Origin: an uncultured Woeseiaceae bacterium
GTDB taxonomy: Bacteria > Pseudomonadota > Gammaproteobacteria > Woeseiales > Woeseiaceae
Direction of reading: 5' to 3'
DNA: 5,911 nt
NCBI GenBank assembly: GCA_947259435.1
Contig: CAMYMP010000055.1
Span: forward strand, 1-5,911
In this document: one piece after another, positions 1 through 5,493 of the stretch
How positions within the stretch are numbered: position 1 is the first letter of the stretch
Layout: each line of letters opens with the position of its first letter
Translations under genes and position numbers: made by a program
Notes under the pieces: generated by a model
The model's database searches: none
The model's input: only the letters and a program-made list of their open reading frames with translations
Told to the model about the DNA's origin: nothing

Positions 1-1226
1 AGGCTGTCGATAAGCAGTTCGCGATAAACGCCCTGCGGGATTTTTTGAATCAGCGGTTTGGCGAGTTCTGCGAGTCGGGCCTTACCGTCGACCGTCGTCA
101 TGTCCACCTGGCTGGCAAGTTCGCCGATCAAAAAGTCCGACAGGGCCACGCCGCTGTCGAGTGCCTTGATAAACGCGTCCGATCCGAGGGCGTTAACATA
201 GGAATCGGGGTCGTGTCCTTCCGGAAGAAACACGAATCGTATCTGCCGGCCTTCACGGACCTGCGGCAACGCGTTGTCCAGCGCACGCCAGGCCGCAGCG
301 CGACCCGCGCGATCACCATCAAAGCTGAAGATCACGCTGTCCGTCAGTCTGAACAGACGATTCAGGTGATCGGATGTCGTTGCGGTGCCAAGCGTCGCGA
401 CCGAGAAGTCGATCCCGTGTCGCGCCAGCGCGACGACGTCCATGTAACCCTCAACCACGACCAGGCGATCGATTTGCCGCAGAGCCTGGCGTGCCTCATA
501 AAGGCCATAAAGTTCGCGGCCTTTGTGAAACAGCACGGTCTCGGGAGAGTTCAGATACTTGGGTTCCCCGTCGCCGAGAGCGCGTCCGCCGAAGGCAATC
601 GTACGGCCACGCGCGTCCCGAATTGGAAACATGATGCGGTCGCGAAAGCGGTCGTAATGCTTGCCGTTGTCCTTACGGATGACGAGACCGGCGGCTAGCA
701 AGCGCTCGGCGGCCTCCGGTGTCTTGCCGAACTTGTCGAGCACGTCGCTCCAGCTGTCCGGCGCGTAGCCGATGCCGAAGCGTTTTGCCGTTGCGCCGTC
801 GATGCCGCGATTCTTGAGGTAATCAACGGCTGCCATATGGTCACGCAGGCTGTTTTGCCAATGCTGTTCGACGCTGCTCATCAGTGAGAAGAGTTCATCA
901 TAACGGCGTGCCGGACGGTCGCTCTCGTCCCGCGGAACGTCAACGCCCATCATGCCCGCGAGGCTCTCGATCGCCTCGACGAAGCTCATGTGTTCGTATT
1001 CCATTAGAAAGCCGATCGCCGTACCGTGGGCGCCACAGCCGAAGCAATGATAGAAACCCTTGCCGGGACTTACGGTGAATGAGGGCGTCTTCTCATCGTG
1101 AAACGGGCAGCAGGCCTTGAACTCACGACCGGCTTTTTTGAGCTGAATGCGCTTGCCTATAACCTCGACGACGTCCGAGCGGGCGATCAGATCGTCAATG
1201 AAATCCTGGGGAATCAGTCCGGCCAT
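1..1226 (-). CDS. dnaG: DNA primase DnaG, C-terminus cut by window edge
   Basis: DnaG makes the short RNA primers for lagging-strand DNA synthesis and works with the DnaB helicase at the replication fork. I translated the minus strand from the ATG at 1226-1224 and found about 408 uninterrupted codons to the left edge. The N-terminus (MAGLIPQDFIDDL) matches the family start. The zinc-binding domain shows C40, H43, C61 and C64 (CPFHDEKTPSF, then YHCFGCGAHG), the same numbers as in E. coli. The RNA polymerase core follows, with the TOPRIM acidic residues E259 (VVVEGYMDVV), D303 and D305 (FSFDGDRAG), each six residues earlier than in E. coli. The C-terminal helicase-binding domain lies outside the window. 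It sits downstream of yqeY in the rpsU-yqeY-dnaG order; rpoD would be expected next, which is inference. No Shine-Dalgarno sequence lies within 13 bases of the start; the nearest GGAG is 17 bases away. Confidence 0.98.
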   Translation of the reverse strand, partial: MAGLIPQDFIDDLIARSDVVEVIGKRIQLKKAGREFKACCPFHDEKTPSFTVSPGKGFYHCFGCGAHGTAIGFLMEYEHMSFVEAIESLAGMMGVDVPRDESDRPARRYDELFSLMSSVEQHWQNSLRDHMAAVDYLKNRGIDGATAKRFGIGYAPDSWSDVLDKFGKTPEAAERLLAAGLVIRKDNGKHYDRFRDRIMFPIRDARGRTIAFGGRALGDGEPKYLNSPETVLFHKGRELYGLYEARQALRQIDRLVVVEGYMDVVALARHGIDFSVATLGTATTSDHLNRLFRLTDSVIFSFDGDRAGRAAAWRALDNALPQVREGRQIRFVFLPEGHDPDSYVNALGSDAFIKALDSGVALSDFLIGELASQVDMTTVDGKARLAELAKPLIQKIPQGVYRELLIDS

Positions 1227-1280
1227 ATTGGTTTAAACGGCAGCTCCGAGGCAGCGGGTCTTTCGTCATTATTGTTGTCC

Positions 1281-1312
1281 CGACTAGCATAGTCGATTCG
1301 GCGCATTGCGCC
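1281..1312 (-). promoter_or_regulatory. Two tandem hairpins in the yqeY-dnaG gap
   Basis: The 101-base gap between yqeY and dnaG holds two adjacent perfect inverted repeats. One is GGCGC/GCGCC at 1300-1304 and 1308-1312 with a three-base loop. The other is CGACTA/TAGTCG at 1281-1286 and 1290-1295, also with a three-base loop. Read on the minus strand, neither is followed by a U-run, so they do not look like intrinsic terminators. They could be an mRNA processing or stabilising element that separates yqeY from dnaG expression; the E. coli operon is known to be cut by RNases between its genes. The role here is inference. An 8-base palindrome, GTTTAAAC, at 1231-1238 lies just upstream of the dnaG start. 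Confidence 0.5.
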
Positions 1313-1327
1313 AGTCACGCGCCGTCC

Positions 1328-1771
1328 CTAGCCCAGGCGTGCTTTTACCTTGGCGCCGACAGCGCCCATATCGGCGCGGCCGGCAGCTTTGGATTTGATC
1401 AGACCCATAACCTTGCCCATGTCACGAATGCTCTGGGCACCCGTTGAGCTGATAGCCTGATCAATCATTGTGTCGAGCTCGGCATCGCTGAGCGGCTCTG
1501 GCAGGTAGTTGTCCAGAACGTCAATCTCAGCCAGTTCGATATTGGCCAGGTCTTCACGGCCGCCCTTTTGAAATTGCTCCACCGAATCCCTGCGCTGCTT
1601 GACCATCTTGTCGAGAACCGACAATACGGCCGCATCGTCAAGTTCGATACGCTTGTCGACCTCGACTTGCTTGATCGCAGCCATAATCAGGCGCACCACT
1701 TTGAGACGGTCTTTGTCACCGGCTTTCAAGGCGGACTTCATGTCTTCTGTAATTTGGGCTTTCAGTGACAT
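1328..1771 (-). CDS. yqeY: YqeY / GatB-YqeY domain protein
   Basis: This is a 147-residue small, mostly helical protein of the YqeY family. The family resembles the C-terminal tRNA-binding domain of GatB, the amidotransferase subunit, and its own biochemical role is not settled. Typical features are the N-terminal MSLKAQITEDMKSALKAGDK, followed by RLIMAAIKQVEVDKR, the VLDKMVKQRRDSVEQF segment, the DNYLPEPLSDAEL segment and a C-terminal GKVMGLIKSKAAGRADMG stretch with the family's Gly/Lys-rich end. I chose the ATG at 1771 over an in-frame GTG at 1777, because GGAG lies 7 bases before the ATG and family members start at MSLK. It lies between rpsU and dnaG, a common arrangement in gammaproteobacteria, so it is probably cotranscribed with them. 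Its Shine-Dalgarno sequence falls within a hairpin (1778-1795). Family assignment is firm; function is not. Confidence 0.95.
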   Translation of the reverse strand: MSLKAQITEDMKSALKAGDKDRLKVVRLIMAAIKQVEVDKRIELDDAAVLSVLDKMVKQRRDSVEQFQKGGREDLANIELAEIDVLDNYLPEPLSDAELDTMIDQAISSTGAQSIRDMGKVMGLIKSKAAGRADMGAVGAKVKARLG

Positions 1772-1777
1772 GGGCAC

Positions 1778-1795
1778 ACTCCGCGGACACGGAGT
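1778..1795 (-). promoter_or_regulatory. Hairpin covering the yqeY ribosome binding site
   Basis: A perfect inverted repeat, ACTCCG at 1778-1783 and CGGAGT at 1790-1795, has a six-base loop. In the mRNA (minus strand) the 3' arm is CGGAGU, which contains the GGAG that would serve as Shine-Dalgarno for the yqeY ATG at 1771. When folded, the ribosome site would be paired. The element lies in the 37-base gap after rpsU, so ribosomes finishing rpsU could open it (translational coupling), or it could hold yqeY translation low. The repeat is seen directly; the effect is inferred. Confidence 0.5.
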
Positions 1796-1808
1796 AGGGG
1801 CGCTTGGC

Positions 1809-2024
1809 CTAATAGAGGCGCTTGCGCTTGGAATCTTCGCGCGAGAGGCGCTTGAGATGCCGTTTGACCGCAGCGGCTTTCTTGCGCTTGCGCTCCTGCG
1901 TCGGCTTCTCGTAGTACTCTCGGCGGCGCAATTCCGTCAGGATTCCAGCCTTCTCACAGGCGCGTTTGAAACGCCGCAAGGCGGAGTCGAAATACTCATT
2001 CTCTTTTACGCGAACACTCGGCAT
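1809..2024 (-). CDS. rpsU: 30S ribosomal protein S21
   Basis: S21 is a small, very basic protein of the 30S platform near the anti-Shine-Dalgarno end of 16S rRNA, and it is needed for efficient initiation in E. coli. The 71-residue product has the usual length. It shows the conserved core ([20 protein letters not shown], then [17 protein letters not shown]) and the basic tail ending in KRKRLY, nearly as in E. coli (TRLY). It starts at the ATG at 2024 and is first in the rpsU-yqeY-dnaG run. A good sigma-70-like promoter lies upstream (2087-2116). The 13 bases before the start contain no GGA, GAG or AGG, so initiation does not appear to use an ordinary Shine-Dalgarno pairing. The stop is TAG at 1811-1809. 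Confidence 0.98.
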   Translation of the reverse strand: MPSVRVKENEYFDSALRRFKRACEKAGILTELRRREYYEKPTQERKRKKAAAVKRHLKRLSREDSKRKRLY

Positions 2025-2049
2025 ACGAATCAGGATCTTTTATTCACAC

Positions 2050-2074
2050 ATAAATAAACCCGGCCGGGGCCGGG
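2050..2074 (-). promoter_or_regulatory. GC-rich hairpin plus U-run in the rpsU leader
   Basis: On the minus strand a six-pair all-GC stem (2069-2074 with 2059-2064, CCCGGC/GCCGGG) with a four-base loop is followed at once by TTTATTTAT (2058-2050). This is the shape of an intrinsic terminator. No minus-strand gene ends upstream of it, since tsaD runs the other way. It would lie roughly 6 to 30 bases into the rpsU transcript if transcription starts near 2080. It could be an attenuator or a 5' stem that protects the mRNA from decay. The stem is short and no competing antiterminator is obvious, so its function is uncertain. Confidence 0.45.
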
Positions 2075-2086
2075 GCTCAGCCGCGC

Positions 2087-2116
2087 ATTATAACGGCAGA
2101 TTCAGGCCAATTCCAA
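2087..2116 (-). promoter_or_regulatory. Sigma-70-type promoter for rpsU-yqeY-dnaG
   Basis: The minus strand carries a perfect -10 hexamer, TATAAT, at 2092-2087. At 2116-2111 there is TTGGAA, which matches four of six bases of the -35 consensus, with an 18-base spacer. Transcription would start near 2080, giving a leader of about 56 bases before the rpsU ATG. The -35 lies inside the loop of the inverted repeat at 2102-2123. No LexA box of the CTGT-N8-ACAG form, as known from the E. coli operon, is visible. Confidence 0.65.
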
Positions 2117-2123
2117 GGCCTGA
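2102..2123. repeat. Perfect 7+7 inverted repeat between rpsU and tsaD
   Basis: TCAGGCC at 2102-2108 and GGCCTGA at 2117-2123 are exact reverse complements separated by eight bases. The arms are spaced about 1.5 helix turns centre to centre. The repeat straddles the likely rpsU -35 and lies just upstream of the possible tsaD -10. This is where an operator for a dimeric regulator could act on both genes. It could instead form a hairpin in a longer tsaD leader. I do not recognise the half-site as that of a known regulator. Confidence 0.5.
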
Positions 2124-2129
2124 GTGCGT

Positions 2130-2135
2130 TATTAT
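2130..2135 (+). promoter_or_regulatory. Possible -10 element of tsaD (leaderless start)
   Basis: TATTAT at 2130-2135 matches five of six bases of the -10 consensus. It ends nine bases before the tsaD ATG, so transcription would begin at or within a few bases of the start codon. No good -35 is seen at normal spacing. The absence of a Shine-Dalgarno sequence before tsaD agrees with a leaderless or near-leaderless mRNA, but this is inference. Confidence 0.35.
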
Positions 2136-2144
2136 CCGCCGCCT

Positions 2145-3155
2145 ATGAATGTTCTGGGAATCGAAACGAGCTGTGATGAGACCGGCGTGGCGGTCTACAG
2201 CACCGAGCGTGGGCTCGTTGCCGATGCGCTCCACAGCCAGGTCGACCTGCACGCCATTTACGGCGGGGTCGTCCCCGAGATTGCGTCCCGTGACCATATT
2301 CGTTGTCTTCTGCCCCTTGTGGAGCAGGTGCTTGGCGACGCTGGTATCGACAGGCCGGACGCCATTGCGTACACGGCGGGTCCGGGGCTCGTCGGCGCGC
2401 TGATGGTGGGTAGCGGGCTGGCGAATGGCCTGGGGCTGGCCTGGGGCTGTCCGGTCGTTCCGGTGCACCACATGGAGGGGCACCTGCTCGCTCCGATGCT
2501 CGAGGACGATCCACCGCAGTACCCGTTCCTCGCGCTGCTCGTGTCGGGCGGCCATTCGATGCTGATCGGGGTAGGGGGCCTTGGCGACTACGACGTGCTC
2601 GGGACGACCCTCGATGATGCGGTAGGCGAGGCGTTCGACAAGACCGCAATTCTGCTGGGGCTGGGCTACCCGGGAGGGCCCGCGCTGGCTGCGCTGGCCG
2701 AAGAGGGTGACGAGGCTGCTTTCGCCTTGCCACGGCCGATGCTGAACCGCCCGGGGCTCGACTTCAGCTTTAGTGGTCTGAAGACGGCCGTGATGCTGCT
2801 GGTACGCAAGGCAAAGGACGATGGCAGCTTTACCGAGCGACGGGCCGATATCGCTGCCTCGTTTCAGCGCGCAGCGGTCGACACGCTCGTCGGCCGCGCA
2901 CTGCAGGCTGCCAAGCGCGAAAACCTCGAACGGATCGTGGTCGCCGGCGGAGTAGGCGCGAACAAGCTGCTACGCAAGGAAATTGCTGAACGCTTCGACG
3001 GCAATGTCTATTACCCTCGAATGGCCTACTGCACCGACAATGGCGCGATGATCGCCGTGGCGGGGGCGCTGCGGCTCGCTGATGCGCATCAAGTTGCCGA
3101 GATTCGAGCTCGGGCGCGATGGTCGCTTGATACGCTGTCACCGCCGGGCAACTGA
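2145..3155 (+). CDS. tsaD: tRNA t6A37 threonylcarbamoyltransferase TsaD
   Basis: TsaD (also Gcp, YgjD; Kae1/OSGEP family) transfers the threonylcarbamoyl group from TC-AMP to A37 of tRNAs that read ANN codons. It acts in the cytoplasm with TsaB and TsaE. The 336-residue product has normal length and keeps the full motif set: [14 protein letters not shown] at the N-terminus, [12 protein letters not shown] (about 40-51), the metal ligands H109 and H113 in [24 protein letters not shown], the [10 protein letters not shown] segment, [10 protein letters not shown], and D298 in [10 protein letters not shown] as the third metal ligand. I chose the ATG at 2145 rather than an in-frame GTG at 2124, because homologues begin at this methionine. 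No Shine-Dalgarno sequence precedes it. It opens the plus-strand run, and folB begins 24 bases after its TGA stop. Confidence 0.98.
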   Translation: MNVLGIETSCDETGVAVYSTERGLVADALHSQVDLHAIYGGVVPEIASRDHIRCLLPLVEQVLGDAGIDRPDAIAYTAGPGLVGALMVGSGLANGLGLAWGCPVVPVHHMEGHLLAPMLEDDPPQYPFLALLVSGGHSMLIGVGGLGDYDVLGTTLDDAVGEAFDKTAILLGLGYPGGPALAALAEEGDEAAFALPRPMLNRPGLDFSFSGLKTAVMLLVRKAKDDGSFTERRADIAASFQRAAVDTLVGRALQAAKRENLERIVVAGGVGANKLLRKEIAERFDGNVYYPRMAYCTDNGAMIAVAGALRLADAHQVAEIRARARWSLDTLSPPGN

Positions 3156-3179
3156 ATCGAGAAGCAAGATAGGGGCTGT

Positions 3180-3545
3180 ATGGACATTATTTTTCTGCAT
3201 GATCTGAGAGTAGAGACGGTCATCGGTATCTGGGAGTGGGAGCGCAAGATTCGCCAGACCGTAGCGATCGACCTCGACATGTCGGCCGATATTCGCAAGG
3301 CGGCTGCGAGCGATAGTGTCGACGACACACTTAACTACAAACTGGTCGCCAAACGCGTGCAACAGTTCGTTGCCGAATCCAGTTTTCAGCTCGTCGAAAC
3401 GCTGGCGGAAAAGATTGCAGAGATCGTTCTCGCCGAATTCGACGTTGCCTGGGTCCGCGTGCGGGTCAACAAACCCGGCGCAATACGTGGCGCGCGCGAC
3501 GTCGGTATTCTGATCGAACGCGGTGTGCCGCCTGACGCGAGCTGA
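3180..3545 (+). CDS. folB: Dihydroneopterin aldolase FolB
   Basis: FolB splits 7,8-dihydroneopterin into 6-hydroxymethyl-7,8-dihydropterin and glycolaldehyde in folate synthesis; many members also epimerise to dihydromonapterin. The 121-residue product is close to E. coli FolB throughout. It begins MDIIFLHDLRVETVIG. Conserved positions are E21 (in WEWER), Y53 (in TLNYKLVAKRV), the pterin-anchoring E73 (in LVETLAEKIAE) and the catalytic K98 (in VNKPGAIRGA), and the tail reads VGILIERG. The ATG at 3180 follows AGGGG at 3171-3175, a short four-base spacing. The gene lies 24 bases behind tsaD and 5 bases ahead of folK, so the three are probably one transcript. FolB's product is FolK's substrate. 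Confidence 0.97.
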   Translation: MDIIFLHDLRVETVIGIWEWERKIRQTVAIDLDMSADIRKAAASDSVDDTLNYKLVAKRVQQFVAESSFQLVETLAEKIAEIVLAEFDVAWVRVRVNKPGAIRGARDVGILIERGVPPDAS

Positions 3546-3550
3546 GTAGC

Positions 3551-4039
3551 GTGGCTAAGGTCTATCTGGGCCTCGGCAGCAATATCGATGCCGAGGAAAA
3601 TCTCCGACGCGGCCTGCAAGAGTTGCGTCGGCGGTACGGCGACCTCGATATGTCCGCTGTTTACCGAAGTGCCGCAATCGGCTTTGAGGGCGATGACTTT
3701 TTGAATCTGGTCGTTGGTATGGACACGAACGAGACGCCGCTCGGCATCAATGAGCAAATCGAGGCGATTCATCGCATCGTGGGGCGGCGACGCGGCGAAG
3801 AGCGGTTCTCGTCACGATCGCTCGACATCGACCTGCTGCTTTATGACGATCTGATTCTGGACGAGCCGCCGCTGCGGCTGCCGAGAACGGATATCCTCGA
3901 TTACAGCTTCGTGTTGCGGCCGATTGCGGAGCTGGCTCCGGACCTCGTGCATCCGGAAACGGGCCGCACATTGGCAGACCACTGGCAGGCGTTTGACGAA
4001 CGAAGTCAGCCTTTGACGCCCGTGAGCGTTATTCTGTAA
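3551..4039 (+). CDS. folK: 6-hydroxymethyl-dihydropterin pyrophosphokinase FolK (HPPK)
   Basis: FolK moves pyrophosphate from ATP to 6-hydroxymethyl-7,8-dihydropterin, the step after FolB and before FolP. The 162-residue protein has normal HPPK length. It starts VYLGLGSNI, continues with a pterin-binding region (FLNLVVGMDT), and has RFSSRSLDIDLLL at 85-97, where D92 and D94 are the magnesium ligands and R89 and R79 correspond to the mobile-loop arginines R92 and R82 of E. coli. The Gly-Pro before R92 in E. coli is Ser-Ser here. It resembles the second HPPK-like gene next to folB in pseudomonads more than the classic stand-alone FolK, which is a recollection rather than a search. The GTG start at 3551 follows the folB stop by 5 bases, with only a weak GAG upstream, which suggests translational coupling. 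Confidence 0.93.
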   Translation: MAKVYLGLGSNIDAEENLRRGLQELRRRYGDLDMSAVYRSAAIGFEGDDFLNLVVGMDTNETPLGINEQIEAIHRIVGRRRGEERFSSRSLDIDLLLYDDLILDEPPLRLPRTDILDYSFVLRPIAELAPDLVHPETGRTLADHWQAFDERSQPLTPVSVIL

Positions 4040-4161
4040 AAAGTGCGAGTAAATGGGCGTTTTTCGCGGTCAAAGTGGGAACCACGGCCACGCTGGAACG
4101 CTCCGCAGTCCGCTAACATTTGGTCAATTGACTGACGGCCCCGTCGGCCGCAGGAGACAAC
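4040..4161 (+). other. Gap between folK and the S41 lipoprotein gene
   Basis: These 122 bases hold no gene. A perfect 10-base palindrome, GTCAATTGAC, lies at 4123-4132. A five-pair stem, CGGCC/GGCCG (4136-4140 and 4146-4150), ends one base before the Shine-Dalgarno AGGAG at 4152-4156. I see no convincing terminator after folK. TTGACT at 4128-4133 resembles a -35, but nothing like a -10 follows at the right distance. TAACAT at 4114-4119 is a weak -10 candidate. Whether the protease gene has its own promoter cannot be decided by eye. Confidence 0.4.
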
Positions 4162-5493
4162 ATGCGCAAAGTGCTTGTGATGCTGATGTCTGCCCTATTG
4201 GTAGTCGCCTGCTCGTCCAGCGACGGGGGCGGCCAGAGTGGCAACGTCGAATGCTCGAATCGAGGGCAGAAAGACTTCGTGCTGCTGGCGATGCAGGAGT
4301 GGTATCTCTGGAACGACCTGCTGCCGGATAATGTCGACGTGCGCGACTATGCGTCGCCGGAGGAGTTGCTGGAATTCCTCACGACCTTCAGTCCGGACGA
4401 CGGCAGCGGACAACCGGTCGACAAGTTCAGCTTCATCAACTCGGCGGCTGCCGATGCAGCATTCTTCCTCAAAGGCGAGTATGAGGGCTTCGGCTTCAGC
4501 CGGCGAGACCTCGCAGCCGACGACGTACGACTGACGCAGGTATTCGGCGGCAGCCCTGCGGACTTGGGTGGTCTTGCACGCGGTCAGCGCATCCTCGATC
4601 TCAACGGACGCACGGTCGCCGAAATCGAAGCCGCCGAGGGTCTGGACGCCGTGTTCGATACGACGCCTGTCGAGTTCACGATGCGCGAGCCGAATGACAA
4701 CGAATTCTCCGTCACAATCGCGAAAGACACTGTCACGATCGATCCGATCCCACAGTGGCGCGTCATCGACGCGGGCGGTGGGCGCATGGTCGGTTACGTG
4801 GAGTTGTCCACGTTTATCGGCACCGCCGACCCGGTTTTTGACGCGGTTTTCGCAGACTTCAACGCTAATGGCGTGACGGACGTGATTATCGATCTGCGAT
4901 ACAACAGCGGAGGGCTGCTCAGCACGACGTTCTTGCTTGGCGACTATTTCGGCGGCGACGTCGCAGAGAATCTCGTGTTTTCGAAGACGCTGTTCAATGC
5001 CGATCGGGCGGCTGGCAACGATTACACAGTTTTCTTCGAGCGTCTCGGTAACTCGGTGAGCCTGTCACGTCTCGTCGTCATTGCGACACAAAGCACGGCG
5101 TCGGCCAGCGAGCTTGTCACCAACGGCATGGAGCCGCACGTCGAGGTCGTCATCGTCGGCGACCGGACCTTCGGCAAGCCGGTTGGCCAGGTGGGCTTCG
5201 GGTTCTGCGGCAAAATCCTGCGACCGACGGCGTTCCAGACCGTTAACGCCGATGATTTCGGCGGCTACTTTGGTGGACTGCCGGTCGATTGCGCCGCCGC
5301 CGACGATTTGAATGTGCCGGTCGGTGATCCGACCGATCCAAACATGGTTGCGGCACTCGGGTATCTCGACACGGGCGCGTGTCCGGTTGGCGCTGCGCCA
5401 GGCGGCGTGCAGAAGCTGGAGTCCATGGCGGAACCCGCGCTGCAGCCGGATCGTCGCGGTCCACCGTGGCGCGAGTTCGCCGGCGCGTATTGA
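4162..5493 (+). CDS. S41-family (C-terminal processing) serine protease lipoprotein
   Basis: This is a 443-residue envelope protein. A short signal peptide ends in a lipobox (LLVVAC, lipidated C17). Serine follows the cysteine, so outer-membrane sorting rather than Asp-type inner-membrane retention is expected. An S41 N-terminal region (about 35-100, with MQEWYLWNDLLP) leads to a PDZ-like domain (about 105-190, GGSPADLGGLARGQRILDLNG). The peptidase core follows, with IIDLRYNSGG at 242-251, the nucleophile S314 in STASASE and the general-base K339 in RTFGK. The Ser-Lys spacing of 25 equals that of E. coli Prc/Tsp (S452, K477). Four further cysteines (C31, C349, C377, C407) could form two disulfides in the periplasm. 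The start is supported by AGGAG five bases before the ATG. Substrate and physiological role are unknown. It follows the folate genes on the same strand but has no obvious link with them. Confidence 0.92.
   Translation: MRKVLVMLMSALLVVACSSSDGGGQSGNVECSNRGQKDFVLLAMQEWYLWNDLLPDNVDVRDYASPEELLEFLTTFSPDDGSGQPVDKFSFINSAAADAAFFLKGEYEGFGFSRRDLAADDVRLTQVFGGSPADLGGLARGQRILDLNGRTVAEIEAAEGLDAVFDTTPVEFTMREPNDNEFSVTIAKDTVTIDPIPQWRVIDAGGGRMVGYVELSTFIGTADPVFDAVFADFNANGVTDVIIDLRYNSGGLLSTTFLLGDYFGGDVAENLVFSKTLFNADRAAGNDYTVFFERLGNSVSLSRLVVIATQSTASASELVTNGMEPHVEVVIVGDRTFGKPVGQVGFGFCGKILRPTAFQTVNADDFGGYFGGLPVDCAAADDLNVPVGDPTDPNMVAALGYLDTGACPVGAAPGGVQKLESMAEPALQPDRRGPPWREFAGAY

Noticed and set aside
45..698. Long plus-strand open frame of 217 codons
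   Set aside because: It lies antisense to dnaG, whose minus-strand reading is continuous and carries all primase motifs. The plus-strand product resembles nothing and is a by-product of GC-rich codon use.
1281..1312. Intrinsic terminator between yqeY and dnaG
   Set aside because: Both hairpins lack a U-run on the minus strand, and GAAUC or GGACAAC follows instead.
2025..2144. LexA (SOS) box upstream of rpsU, as in E. coli
   Set aside because: No CTG-N10-CAG-type site with an A/T-rich centre is present; the only clear inverted repeat is TCAGGCC/GGCCTGA.
2143..2733. Minus-strand open frame of 196 codons
   Set aside because: It is antisense to tsaD, rich in Arg, Pro and Ala as expected of a shadow frame, with no family motif.
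4128..4133. TTGACT as the -35 of a promoter for the protease gene
   Set aside because: The -10 would fall at about 4151-4156, which is the Shine-Dalgarno region (CAGGAG) and not A/T-rich.
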